A stretch of DNA of 27,426 bases, taken from contig JBCDIQ010000025.1 in assembly GCA_039024295.1 (NCBI GenBank), forward strand, positions 1 to 27,426, given 5' to 3'. The notes beneath the pieces were generated by a model. That model searched no databases and was not told where the DNA came from. It saw nothing but the letters and a program-made list of their open reading frames with translations. Shown one piece after another: positions 16,192 to 26,700 of the stretch. The DNA is from JBCDIQ01 sp039024295 (GTDB lineage: Bacteria > Bacteroidota > Bacteroidia > J057). A program made the position numbers and the translations under genes. Position 1 is the stretch's first letter. Each line of letters opens with the position of its first letter.

Positions 16192-16827
16192 ATGAAATCC
16201 TCTTTACTCCTCTCATTTTTACTTTCGATCACTTTATTAAGCTTTAGCCAAAGTATTACCCTGTCAGGTGCACCTGAATCTGTGTTAAATAGCACTTATT
16301 ACTTCAGTGGAAATTACCTGGGAAAAGGGGACTTTCTAAATCCGGGAGGATCACAAAGCATTTATTGGAACGGAAACCAGTGGAGGGTCCAAGTACATGG
16401 GCAAGACATCTACTATCACCCTGCAGATACAGAAGAGCCTCCCAGCACGGGCTGGGTAAATGTGGATAAGCAATCCGTTTCTACCCTCAATCTCGCCGGA
16501 TGTGTGGATAAGTATGCGATGGAAAGTGTGACGATTGTTCAGGAGAATGAGAAACCCTCGATTGTTTGGACCACAAAAAAAGAATATAAGTGCAAAGCTT
16601 ACTTCATTGAAACCAGCAATGATGGATTGACTTGGCTAAAAATTGGGGAAATGGAAGGTATGGGTAACACCCTTAGCACTCACCATTATCGTTTTCCTTT
16701 GAGAAACCTGGCACCTGGATTCATTCATTTTCGAGTAAAACAGATTGCCGAAAATGGGGCTGAAAATATTAGCAATCAATGCATCTTGTCTAACCAGATA
16801 TTACCGCTTACTTTTTTTGAGGAGTAA
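16192..16827 (+). CDS. Small exported two-domain beta protein without sorting tail
   Basis: 211 residues from ATG 16192. The signal peptide is about residues 1-20 (hydrophobic core, ending SFSQS). Residues ~22-87 have the pattern SGAPESVLNSTYYFSGNYL, then IYWNGNQWRVQV, IYYHPADTEEPPSTGWVN. This W/Y/PP-GW arrangement recalls small beta domains found in some eukaryotic and bacterial surface proteins, but I cannot name the family. Residues ~120-195 look like the FN3-type domain that commonly precedes T9SS tails (AYFIETSNDGLTWLKIGEMEGMGN, then FRVKQIAENGAENISN). The protein ends SNQILPLTFFEE with no PNP motif, so the sorting domain one would expect next is missing, and no further frame after the stop restores it. 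It is probably periplasmic or secreted. The next gene, 105 bp on, is a secreted protease; a functional link is possible but unproven. Confidence 0.75.
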   Translation: MKSSLLLSFLLSITLLSFSQSITLSGAPESVLNSTYYFSGNYLGKGDFLNPGGSQSIYWNGNQWRVQVHGQDIYYHPADTEEPPSTGWVNVDKQSVSTLNLAGCVDKYAMESVTIVQENEKPSIVWTTKKEYKCKAYFIETSNDGLTWLKIGEMEGMGNTLSTHHYRFPLRNLAPGFIHFRVKQIAENGAENISNQCILSNQILPLTFFEE

Positions 16828-16872
16828 CCTTACATTGAGCTAGCTGTAGAAAGGGTGAAGCGTATATAAGTC

Positions 16873-16928
16873 TATTATTTCGAGGGCAGGATTATAATTT
16901 CACCGATAAATCCTCCTTCGAAATTATA
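16873..16928 (+). promoter_or_regulatory. Strong leader hairpin with alternative pairing before the metalloprotease start
   Basis: 16873-16893 pairs with 16909-16928 over 19 base pairs with one T-T mismatch (16876/16925) and one bulged C (16887), around a 15-nt loop. The 3' arm ends four bases before the ATG at 16933. A second, mutually exclusive hairpin is possible: TATAATTTC (16893-16901) pairs perfectly over 9 bases with GAAATTATA (16920-16928). No T-run follows, so it is not a terminator. The two-state geometry beside the start codon suggests translational control; a DNA operator is the alternative. Confidence 0.65.
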
Positions 16929-16932
16929 CAAG

Positions 16933-19900
16933 ATGAAATTTATCGCCCGCGTGCTTTTATTGGTCATTCTCACCATACCTTTTCAGAGCAATGGCCAATT
17001 TTTTAGAAAGCTGAAAAAAGAAGTTACCGGCAAACCGTTTACCCCCTCACCAATGGCCTATTTCAGGGCCAGTGAATTTTTTGAAGAATTTCAACTGATC
17101 AGGTTTTCAGATCGTGACTTGGTAACCCTGGCAACTACCGAGATAACACAAGGGGAAGTAACCCTGGATTTTGGGAAGAACATGCGGTTTCCTATTCACC
17201 TGGAGCCCAATGACCTGAAGGCAGACAATTTTCGGTTACGCAAGCATACCCTGAATGGCATTGAAGAGGTGCCTTACCATGAGGTCAATACCTATAAAGG
17301 ATGGGTGAAAACACGAGAAGGAGGAGAAGTAAGGCTTACCATATCAGGAGACTTTGTTTACGGATACCTCGAATCTGGAGATGATACCTATTACATCGAG
17401 CCTGCGGCTCCATTTGTGGGGACTCCCTCCAGAAACCAATACATTATATACAACGCAGCTGATGTGGTCGAACCTACGCATGCAACCTGCGGGGTGAACA
17501 CAGCAAGCCACCATAGGACACACGGAAGCGACCCTCATGCTTCAGGTATTACGCCTTTGGCATCTGGTGGGTGCCTCGAAACAGAGCTTGCTATCGCAGC
17601 TGATTATTCCATGTACAATAAACACGGAGGATTGAATGGGGTGGTTGATTACATGTTAGGGGTCATGAACAATGTGGAGGGAGATTACACAGGTGGAGCA
17701 TTTTCAGATGATATCGAATTTAAGGTGGTAGAAATAGTGGTTTCGGCCTGTGACAGTTGTGACTTTTTAACTTCAAGTACGGACGCAAGCACCCTGCTCT
17801 CTGGATTTTACGCTTGGGGGGCTACAGGCGGGTTTGAGAATACGTTTGACCTGGCCCAGTTCTGGAGCAACCGTGATTTTGACGGTTCCACCATTGGGCT
17901 TGCCTACGTGGGGCAGGTTTGTAATACGTTCAGGTACCACATACTTCAGGATTTTTCCACCAACGCTGACCTTACACGGGTACTTACTACCCATGAAATT
18001 GGACATAACTTCAATGCCTCTCATGCATCAACTACAGGCTACATTATGTCCGCTAGTGTAAGCAACACTTCAAGCTGGGAAGCGGGTTCGGTAACAAGTA
18101 TAGATGCTTATGCCGAAGGGGTAGGCTGTCTGGGAAGCTGCGCTGCGCCTACTTGTGACAGCCTCGATGACGTATCCTTTACCTATGCTGGGGGCAATCA
18201 GGTACAACTCTCTTGGCAAAGCAGTGCAGACAGCGTTAGGATAAGGGTAAGGCCCACCTCCAGTGGGACCTGGTCTACTGAAGCTGTGGTCAAGTCTGGG
18301 AACACCTATACGACTTCTACTCTGGCGGCTTGCACAGATTATGTGGCAGAATTGTCCCGGAAATGCGGAGCTTCAACTTTTGGAGCTGCTACGACCGTGA
18401 GGTTTAACAGCTCTTATTTTCAGGTTGATACGCTGTATACAGACAACTGCGGAAATGGCTCCTTTGACCTGGTTGTGGGCTTATCCCATAATGGAGGTAG
18501 CGGAAATATCCAGCTGACAGCAGGGAGTAACACCTACACTAGTGCGTACAGTGGGGGTTCCCAAACGCTGACCTGGATGGATATTCTGCCAAATAATGGC
18601 TCAGCCAACATTGAGTTGGTTATTCAAGACGCCTCTGTGGGATCGGGGGCCTGCCGTGTTGAAACAACCTTTGACGCTCCTTCCGAACGGTGCGACTGTG
18701 ACACGATTCAATCGGAAGATTTTAATTCGGCCTGTAGCCTGCCTACCGGATGGACCAATGCCACGACAAATCCCTTTGCCTGGACAAACCCCTATGCCTG
18801 GAAATTTGACGATGGGAGTCGATCATCGCTGAATTATTCCTCGGGTACCTTGGACGGAACATGTATGGCATATTTTGACGATGATATCAACAACAATGCA
18901 AGTTTCACCGGCACCAACACCTTGACCACCCCTGCAGTTGATATTACCGGATACGAAGATGCCACCCTTTCATTTGACTATGACTTCCATTCTTTTTTTT
19001 CGGGAAAAAGTGCAAACAGCAGTGCATTTAGTGTTGATGTGTATGATGGTACGACCTGGCAAAATGTGTTATCAGTTACCAATACAGAAAATTGTGGTTT
19101 TTCCACTTTCTGGAGCTGTAGTCCTTCCCGCTTCACGGTCAATGTTGATGCTTATCGAAATGCCAATTTTCAGGTTCGATTTGTGTACACAGATGGGGAT
19201 ACAGGTGATTGGACGGGTGCAGTAGGCGTAGATAATTACCTCCTGTGCGGATACATCGCTCCTACGATTCCGACCACAATTGCCCTGGGAATAGGTACCT
19301 ACACTGCCGATAGCCAGTTAGTTGATGCGAATGGCTGGACGCATTTCATAAAATCTGCAGGAACTGCTCCCGTAACAAGTAGCGATATTCTCCTGCTATC
19401 CCTTCAAAAAAATGGGGATGACTCCTTGATGGTTTCTCCTGGAGACGTTACCGTTGGCGTAACTGGAATAGGAGGAGCAGTAGATTTGGGAATGGATGCT
19501 CCGAATCCCGCTCCCTATGTGACCAATCCAGATGGGTGGTTTGTGATGAATCGGTATTGGGACATCAACCCAGGTAAGCAGCCAAACGGAAATGTGAACG
19601 TAAGAACTTACTACACCACCTATGATTATACCGGAGTTTCTACAGCTGTGAACAATGCAAGTGGCAGCATTGCCAGCCACACCGATTTAGTTTGTTTCAA
19701 ATTCTCCACCGGATCTGGTGTTAATCCCAATCCAACTGCTACGCCCCCCCACAGTGGTGGGACTACCGGGAACTACCTGGAATTAGCACATGCTTATGGA
19801 AGCTATGATACGGTGCACTATGTCCAGTTTTCCACTACCGGCTTTTCGGGTGGAGGCATTGGAGGAGGGGGAGGTTCTGTAAACAGTCCGTTGACGCTTG

Positions 19901-20430
19901 ATATGCTGGTATTTGAGGGGAAATTACTTGAAAACAGGATTGAATTAAGCTGGATAGCCGAAGAACAACCTTCCTCTGTTCCCTATCATGTGGAGAAATC
20001 TCTGACAGGAAGTTCATTTCGTGAGGTTGGCTTTGTTGAGGCAGGTACCTCTGGTCAGGTTTCCTACAAGTTTGACGACATGAACCCCGCTCCAGGCAAA
20101 AATTATTATCGCTTGGTCTGTGAGCAACCAGACGGGACAAGTAAGGCCAGTGCAACGGTCGAAGTTACCTGGGAACAGCAGGTACAACCCTTGTTGTTTC
20201 CTAATCCATTCTCAGAAAAACTGGTGCTCCGATTCCCTGGCACTTACAGCGGGCCTGCGTCAATCGCAGTTTTCAACCTCCAGGGACAACAGGTCATTTA
20301 CCGGGATTGGGATGCCGTTGATAAAAGGGAATACGAATTCCTATCCGGAGAATTAGCTGACGGCATATACTTATTCCACGTCAGAACCAGGAACGACGAA
20401 ATACGAGGGCGTATCCTAAAGAAAAAATAA
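16933..20430 (+). CDS. Secreted zinc metalloprotease (M12-like) with T9SS sorting tail
   Basis: 1165 residues. The signal peptide is at ~1-21 (ends QSNGQ). Residues ~35-190 resemble an M12B-type propeptide, with a single Cys in THATCGVN that could act as a cysteine switch (inference). The catalytic domain at ~200-400 carries the full zincin motif HEIGHNFNASH (His354, Glu355, His358, His364) and a Met-turn GYIMSAS (Met372). An FN3-like domain (~410-497) follows, then a MAM/choice-of-anchor-J-type jelly-roll (~590-776, EDFNSACSLPTGW to VGVDNYLLCG), further beta domains, a Gly-rich linker (GGGIGGGGG) and an FN3-type domain. The final ~80 residues are a T9SS sorting domain (LLFPNPFSEKL, ending GRILKKK). 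It should be an extracellular endopeptidase. It lies 105 bp after 16192-16827 behind an unusual leader, and a strong terminator follows. Confidence 0.92.
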   Translation: MKFIARVLLLVILTIPFQSNGQFFRKLKKEVTGKPFTPSPMAYFRASEFFEEFQLIRFSDRDLVTLATTEITQGEVTLDFGKNMRFPIHLEPNDLKADNFRLRKHTLNGIEEVPYHEVNTYKGWVKTREGGEVRLTISGDFVYGYLESGDDTYYIEPAAPFVGTPSRNQYIIYNAADVVEPTHATCGVNTASHHRTHGSDPHASGITPLASGGCLETELAIAADYSMYNKHGGLNGVVDYMLGVMNNVEGDYTGGAFSDDIEFKVVEIVVSACDSCDFLTSSTDASTLLSGFYAWGATGGFENTFDLAQFWSNRDFDGSTIGLAYVGQVCNTFRYHILQDFSTNADLTRVLTTHEIGHNFNASHASTTGYIMSASVSNTSSWEAGSVTSIDAYAEGVGCLGSCAAPTCDSLDDVSFTYAGGNQVQLSWQSSADSVRIRVRPTSSGTWSTEAVVKSGNTYTTSTLAACTDYVAELSRKCGASTFGAATTVRFNSSYFQVDTLYTDNCGNGSFDLVVGLSHNGGSGNIQLTAGSNTYTSAYSGGSQTLTWMDILPNNGSANIELVIQDASVGSGACRVETTFDAPSERCDCDTIQSEDFNSACSLPTGWTNATTNPFAWTNPYAWKFDDGSRSSLNYSSGTLDGTCMAYFDDDINNNASFTGTNTLTTPAVDITGYEDATLSFDYDFHSFFSGKSANSSAFSVDVYDGTTWQNVLSVTNTENCGFSTFWSCSPSRFTVNVDAYRNANFQVRFVYTDGDTGDWTGAVGVDNYLLCGYIAPTIPTTIALGIGTYTADSQLVDANGWTHFIKSAGTAPVTSSDILLLSLQKNGDDSLMVSPGDVTVGVTGIGGAVDLGMDAPNPAPYVTNPDGWFVMNRYWDINPGKQPNGNVNVRTYYTTYDYTGVSTAVNNASGSIASHTDLVCFKFSTGSGVNPNPTATPPHSGGTTGNYLELAHAYGSYDTVHYVQFSTTGFSGGGIGGGGGSVNSPLTLDMLVFEGKLLENRIELSWIAEEQPSSVPYHVEKSLTGSSFREVGFVEAGTSGQVSYKFDDMNPAPGKNYYRLVCEQPDGTSKASATVEVTWEQQVQPLLFPNPFSEKLVLRFPGTYSGPASIAVFNLQGQQVIYRDWDAVDKREYEFLSGELADGIYLFHVRTRNDEIRGRILKKK

Positions 20431-20469
20431 TCAGGCCACGTGCCTGCCAGTTCTCTTCCTGTTACGAAA

Positions 20470-20509
20470 GTTGGCTGTTCCTGATGGAGCAGCTGGCTTT
20501 TTTATTTTT
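20470..20509 (+). terminator. Rho-independent terminator after the metalloprotease
   Basis: GTTGGCTGTTCC (20470-20481) pairs with GGAGCAGCTGGC (20486-20497) over 12 positions including four G-U pairs, with a TGAT loop, followed by TTTTTTATTTTT. It lies 40 bp beyond the stop at 20430. Confidence 0.9.
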
Positions 20510-20752
20510 GGAAGATTTGAGCAAAAATTATTGGGGGATTCCAAAAAAGTATTGTTTTTTTAGCATTCATTTCACCTTCGTGTATCCATCAATTATTAAG
20601 TAGTTAAAGGGTTCACCCGGGTTTTTTGCCTGCTGTGAAACATTTTTCTGATACATTTAAAAAAGAGCATATCAATCGATACCATCCACACAGAATCGCT
20701 CTTTCAGTCCTTTTTTTAACAGCAACACTCAACACGCACAGCGAATTTATCT
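20510..20752. other. Leader region of the giant surface-protein gene
   Basis: AT-rich with several T-runs. AAAGAGC (20662-20668) and GCTCTTT (20698-20704) form a 7-base inverted repeat followed six bases later by a run of seven T. This could be a weak attenuator hairpin about 40-90 bp before the ATG at 20753. I find no clear Bacteroidota promoter. A short forward frame (20626-20841) overlaps the real gene's signal peptide in another frame and is not supported. Confidence 0.45.
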
Positions 20753-23700
20753 ATGAGAAAACTTTGTACGATGTTAGTGCTGTTCCTTCCACTATGGGGG
20801 ATGGCACAGATTACCACTTATCCTTATACGGAGGATTTTGAAAGCGGTCCTGGTGGATGGACCTCAGGAGGGGTCAATTCCAGTTGGGCCCTTGTTACGC
20901 CAAATATGAGCGTCATCAATGCTGCTGCCTCTGGCGACAGTGCATGGGCATCAAATTTAGGAGCGGGTGTCAGCAATGTACCCGGCACTGGCTATAACGA
21001 CAGTGAAAACTCCTTTGTGGAAAGTCCATTTTTTGACTTCAGTAGCTTGGCTGCACCTGTTTTTTCTGCCAATATTTGGTGGGACATCGAAACGGGATTT
21101 GACGGAGTCGTGCTTCAGAGCTCACTTGATAGCGGCCGCACCTGGCAGAATGTGGGTGCATTTGGCGATCCCTTTTGGTACAATGATGATGACATTGACG
21201 GCCTGCCAGGTGGACAGCTTGAGGGTTGGACAGGGTCCCCAGGAAGCCTGGGATATTTTCGCGCATCCCGCAGCGTGGCCAACCTGGGAGGTCAATCCAG
21301 GGTGCAGTTTCGGTTTGCCCTCGGCTCAGACGGAAGCGTGCGCGATAACGGATTTGCCTTCGATGATGTTCGAGTAGAAGAAGGCCCACCAGCAGAAGTG
21401 GGTATCATTGGCCTAACCAATCCAAGCGGATGTGGGCTGGGTGCTACTGACACCATCAAATTGAGCTACAGAAATAACGGTTCTGCTGCAGTAGACTCGG
21501 TTCGGTTATTTTACTCAATTAATGGAGCAACGCCAACAGTTGCCGGCTTAGATATTAGAACTGTTCAGCCAGGTGACACCGCTGTATTCACTTTTACCAC
21601 CCCAGCCAGTTTTCCCGGACCTTTGTTTACCAGCTACCAATTCTTAGGCTACCTGGTTCTGAATGGAGATACCATTCCGCTGAACGATACCCTGAGGACA
21701 ACCATTGTGAGCAGGCCTTCTATCAATACCTTCCCCTATTTTGAAGGATTTGAATTCAGCCAGGGTGGCTGGACACCTGGGATAATTAACGGCACCGCCA
21801 ATAGCTGGGTACGTGGTACTCCGGGTGGATTTGTGATAAACAGTGCTGCCAGTGGAACTCAATCTTGGCATACCAGCGTGACTACAGGAGGATATTCAGA
21901 TGATGAAGAGTCCTTTGTCGTCAGTCCCTGTTTTGATTTCTCCAGCTTGGTACAGCCGGTTTTTAGAGCCAGTGTCTGGTGGGAGAGTGAAGAAGATTTT
22001 GATGGAACAGTGGTTCAGTATTCATTAGACGGAGGTAGCTCCTGGGTGAACATTGGTGCTTTTGGTGACCCTAACAACTGGTTTAACAACGACAACATTA
22101 CAGGTGACCCAGGCGGACAGCCTGAAGGTTGGAGCGGTACCGTTGGGAGTGGGGGTTCCGGTGCTTGGGTAACTGCTGAGCGTGCCTTAACCGGGCTAGG
22201 CGGTGAACCTAACGTCTTAATTCGTTTCGCTTTTGGCTCAGACGGAAGTGTTACCGAAGAAGGTTTTGCCTTTGACAACGTAGAAATATTTGACTCCCCA
22301 CCTACTGAAGCTGCCATGGTGAACCTCCTCAGGCCTCAGACAGGGTGTGGACTTACCAATAAAGATAGTGTGGAAGTTAGTTACGCCAACACCGGTTCTA
22401 ACTCCTTTGACTCCACCATGTTGTTTTACCAAATCGGGACCGGCTCACCAGTAATGGCACTGGATACAGCCAATATTAAGCCTGGTGACACAGTTTCCTA
22501 CACCTTTGCCACCACAGCAAACCTGGCAACGCCTGGTACCTATGACTTTACCATCTGGTTGGTCCAGGCGGGCGACCCCAACCAACTGAATGATACGCTC
22601 AGGTTTACCATTGTGAATGTACCCGAGGTTACCACCTTCCCTTACCTCGAAGATTTTGAAGCAGGAGCAGGCGGTTGGCGTGAAGGGGGAACCAGTTCCT
22701 CTTGGGAGCTAGGTACTCCAGTGAATAAGCGACGCATCACAGGTGCAGCTTCAGGTACCCAGGCATGGGTAACTGGGGAAGACACCGTCTACAACATTGG
22801 GGAAAATTCTTTCGTGATCGGGCCTTGCTTTGACTTTACCAGCCTGACGCGTCCTATCTTCCGTGCCAATATCTGGTGGGAATCAGAATGGAACTTTGAT
22901 GGAGCAGCTCTACAGACCTCCATTGATGGAGGCCAGACTTGGCAAACTGTTGGTGCCATTGGCGACCCCAATAACTGGTATACCAATGACCGGATTACCG
23001 GAAGTCCCGGTGGACAACCGGAAGGATGGAGTGGAGCGGATAGCTTACCATTTGGTCCTCCTGCTCCTGGACAAGGCGGAAGCGGAGGATATGTGTTGGC
23101 GGAACGTGACCTGACTGGTCTCGGGGGGCAATCTGAGGTATTAATCCGGTTTGTATTTGGTTCCGATGGATCGGTTCAGTACGATGGATTTGCGTTTGAT
23201 GACGTAGAGATCCTGGAAGCTCCTGCTGCATCTGCAGGCATGGTAACCTTTGAACGTCCGCTAACGGGCTGCAGCCTGAGTGGTACTGACACCGTCGAAA
23301 TAACTTATGTAAACAAAGGTTCGGCTGCGTTTGATTCTGCAAGATTGGCTTATAGTATAAATGGCGGTACGGCTGTAGTGGAAATTGATACAAGCACGGT
23401 AAATGTTGGGGATACGGCAACATACGTCTTCACGACTACCGCTAACCTCGGTACACCTGGAACCTATACGTTTGATGTTTGGGTAGACTTGGCAGGCGAC
23501 CCTTTTGCCAATGATGATTCTCTAAGAGGAATTACCATTATTCATAAGACGCCAATCAGCAATTTCCCTTACGTCCAAAACTTTGATGGTCCAGCCTGGC
23601 CTGTAAACAATGGTTTTGGTAGCATTAATACAGGAGAAGCTGTTATTGCCCTGCCTGATGAATGGGAAAACGTGCAAGGAGAAGCCTTGAACCCTCAGCA

Positions 23701-26700
23701 AGACTGGGCAGTACGTTCAGCTGCTTCACCTACTGGTACCACCGGACCTCCTTCTGACCATACCACTGGTCTGGCCAACTACCTATATGTAGAAGACTCA
23801 GGGTTTGACAATGACTCCGTAATGGTGGTTACCCCTTGCTTTGACCTGACCGGATTGACCAATCCCGAGTTAAGGTTCTGGCTGCACAGCAACAATGCCA
23901 ATGCAGGGGCACCTAACCCGCAGGAGAGCATTATTCACTTGGACATCTTACAAAATGGCGTGTGGACGCGGGACATTACCACACCTATTGGAAATGCTTC
24001 TCCGAACTGGGTCCAGGCAAGTATTCCGATTGGTATCTATACCACTTCTGGAGTAGTAGCTTTCCGCTTCAGGGTTGATAACAACAATGGCGGTTTTGGA
24101 CATGACATTGCGATTGATGACTTCGAAATCACCGAAGTACTTCCCCGTGATGCAGGTGCCATTGCCATCGACTCACCTGTTTCCGGTTGTGGACTTACCG
24201 CAAGCGAGGATATCAGCATCCGGGTAACCAACTTTGGTACAACTACGCTTGACACCATACTTGTTGGGTATCGCGTAAACAATAACCCCGTGGTAACCGA
24301 TACCTTATTCGGGCCATTGCTCTCAGGAGACACCACTACTTTTACGTTTGCGACCCCTGCTGACCTTTCTACCCCCAATACTGCTTATGCGCTTTCTGTA
24401 TTTACCAGAAACCTGAGCGGTGACACCAATATAGGAAATGACAGTACATCTGGTATTGTGCTCCACAAAGACGTGATCACCATGTTCCCCTACCTGGAGA
24501 CCTTCGATGATACGTCAGACTTCCCGGTAGAGAATGTCGTCTTTAGCCCGGGAGTCCCTGGTACGAATGGTACCCAGCTTGATGGCGACTGGGAAAACTC
24601 TCAGGAGGATACCCGTAATTCCCTTGATCCGCAGGACTGGGTAGCTCGTCAAGCACCGACTGGCTCTGGTGGTACTGGCCCGAATGGTGACCATACTACA
24701 GGCAGTGGTACCTACCTATATGTAGAAGACAGTGGATTTGACAATGATTCTGTTATTCTGATTTCCCCTTGTTTTGATATCAGTAGCCTGATTAATCCTG
24801 AACTTCGGTTTTGGTATTTCTCTTTCAACTCAGGTACGCCTGTTGACTCTAACAGGCTACACGTAGATGCCATTTTCCAAGGTCAGGTGATAAGAGACAT
24901 TATTCCTCCCATCTCTGAGCGGTCTAGTAGTTGGGAGCAGGATACAGCAGATCTGTCAGCATTCTCCACTGGTGTGGTAGCCATTCGTTTCCGGGTAGAC
25001 AACAACAACTTTGACTTTTCCCATGACATTGCCATTGATGATGTGGAGATCGTAGATGTGCCGCCCAATGACATGGGTAGCCTGGGACTGGCTGGTTTGA
25101 ATGATAATGACTGCGGAAGTGGTGCACAGCCACTAGAAGTCATTATCCAGAACTTCGGTCGTAATACCCAGCGTAATTTCCCCGTAGGAGTTACCATTCT
25201 CGGCCCTGGGGTAAACCAGACCCTTACTACGACCTACACAGATAGTATCGTAAGCGGCCAGACTGATACGGTTCTTGCAGGGATTGTGAATACCTCTCTT
25301 GGGGGTTCCTATCAGATTTCCACCTTTACCGTGTTACCGGGTGATCAGAACACCTCTAATGATACTCTGTTCTTTACCACTCAGCTGATTACCCTGCCGC
25401 CTTCTCCTATTGGAATAGGAGACTCCGCTTGTGCAGCATCTGACTCCCTCTTGCTTTATACCCTCACCCAGGCGGATTACCATTTCTGGTATGATACCTT
25501 GATTGGAGGCAGCATTTTGGCATCGAACGATACCTTCTTCACGCCGTTGGTAACCCGGAATACCAATTTCTATGTTACCACGGCTACGGCTAAACAGGAT
25601 ACCCTGGATACCCAGTACGATGGTCAGGACTTTGGCGCTGGTAACTTCTTTGATGTAACGGCCAACTTTGACATTACCGTCGACAGTTTTGCCATGAACA
25701 TTGATGACCTTGGGGTAACCACCGAAGAGGTGAAAGTTTACTTCAAGCCTGGTAGTTATCAGGGATTCCAGACGAATCCAGGAGCGTGGACCCTTGTTGA
25801 CTCTGTTGTGGTAACCCCCAACGGGCAAGGTGCCTTGACTCGTATTCCAATTGGGGGCCTCAACATTCAGGCTGGCCAAACAGTGGGGATGGCCATTGAG
25901 GTTGAAGGTAGTTTTAATGCAGTGTTTACCAATTTGCCAGCCGGAACTCAGTCCAGTAACCGTGAACTGACCATTACTTCTGGAGAAGGTTTTGGCCCCC
26001 CAATTTTCGGTACACCTATTCCAGATCGTGCTTGGAATGGTACCATTTATTACACGGGACCTGGATGTGAAAGTCCGCGTATCGCGGTTCCAGCCACCAT
26101 TTCTACGCCTCCTACCGTCAACCTGGGACCTGATGGTGTGTTCTGTGGAAGTCGTCAACTTGACGGAACTACCCCAGGTGCGGTCTCCTACCTGTGGAGT
26201 ACAGGTGACACCACTGCCTCCATTTTGGCAACTACTACCAGTCAGTACGTGGTTGAGGTATTCAATGCACAAGGGTGCGTCGGATCAGACACCGTCAACC
26301 TGTTGATTCAACCTAACCCTTCTGTAAACTTAGGTCCCGATACCACCAATTGTGGAGATTACACCTTGGACGCAGGAAATCCCGGGTCATCCTATGCCTG
26401 GAGCAACGGACAATTTAACCAGTCCATCACGGTTTCTACCAGCGGTACCTATTCTGTTACCGTTACCAATACTGCAGGGTGTATTTCTTCCGACACGGTT
26501 AATGTGAGCATTCAAATACCGCCAATTGTTAACCTGGGGCCAGATGTGACTCGATGTGGTTCTGTTACGTTGGATGCCGGTAATCCTGGCCTCACCTACG
26601 CTTGGAGCACGACTGAAACCACCCAGCAGATTGTGGTTACTTCTTCAGGTACTTATTCTGTAGATGTGACGGATGCTAATGGGTGTGTAGGAACCGATGA

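Noticed and set aside
25334..26272. 312-codon minus-strand frame inside the giant surface protein
   Set aside because: Antisense shadow of a repeat-rich coding region; the forward frame is open throughout and shows clear domains.
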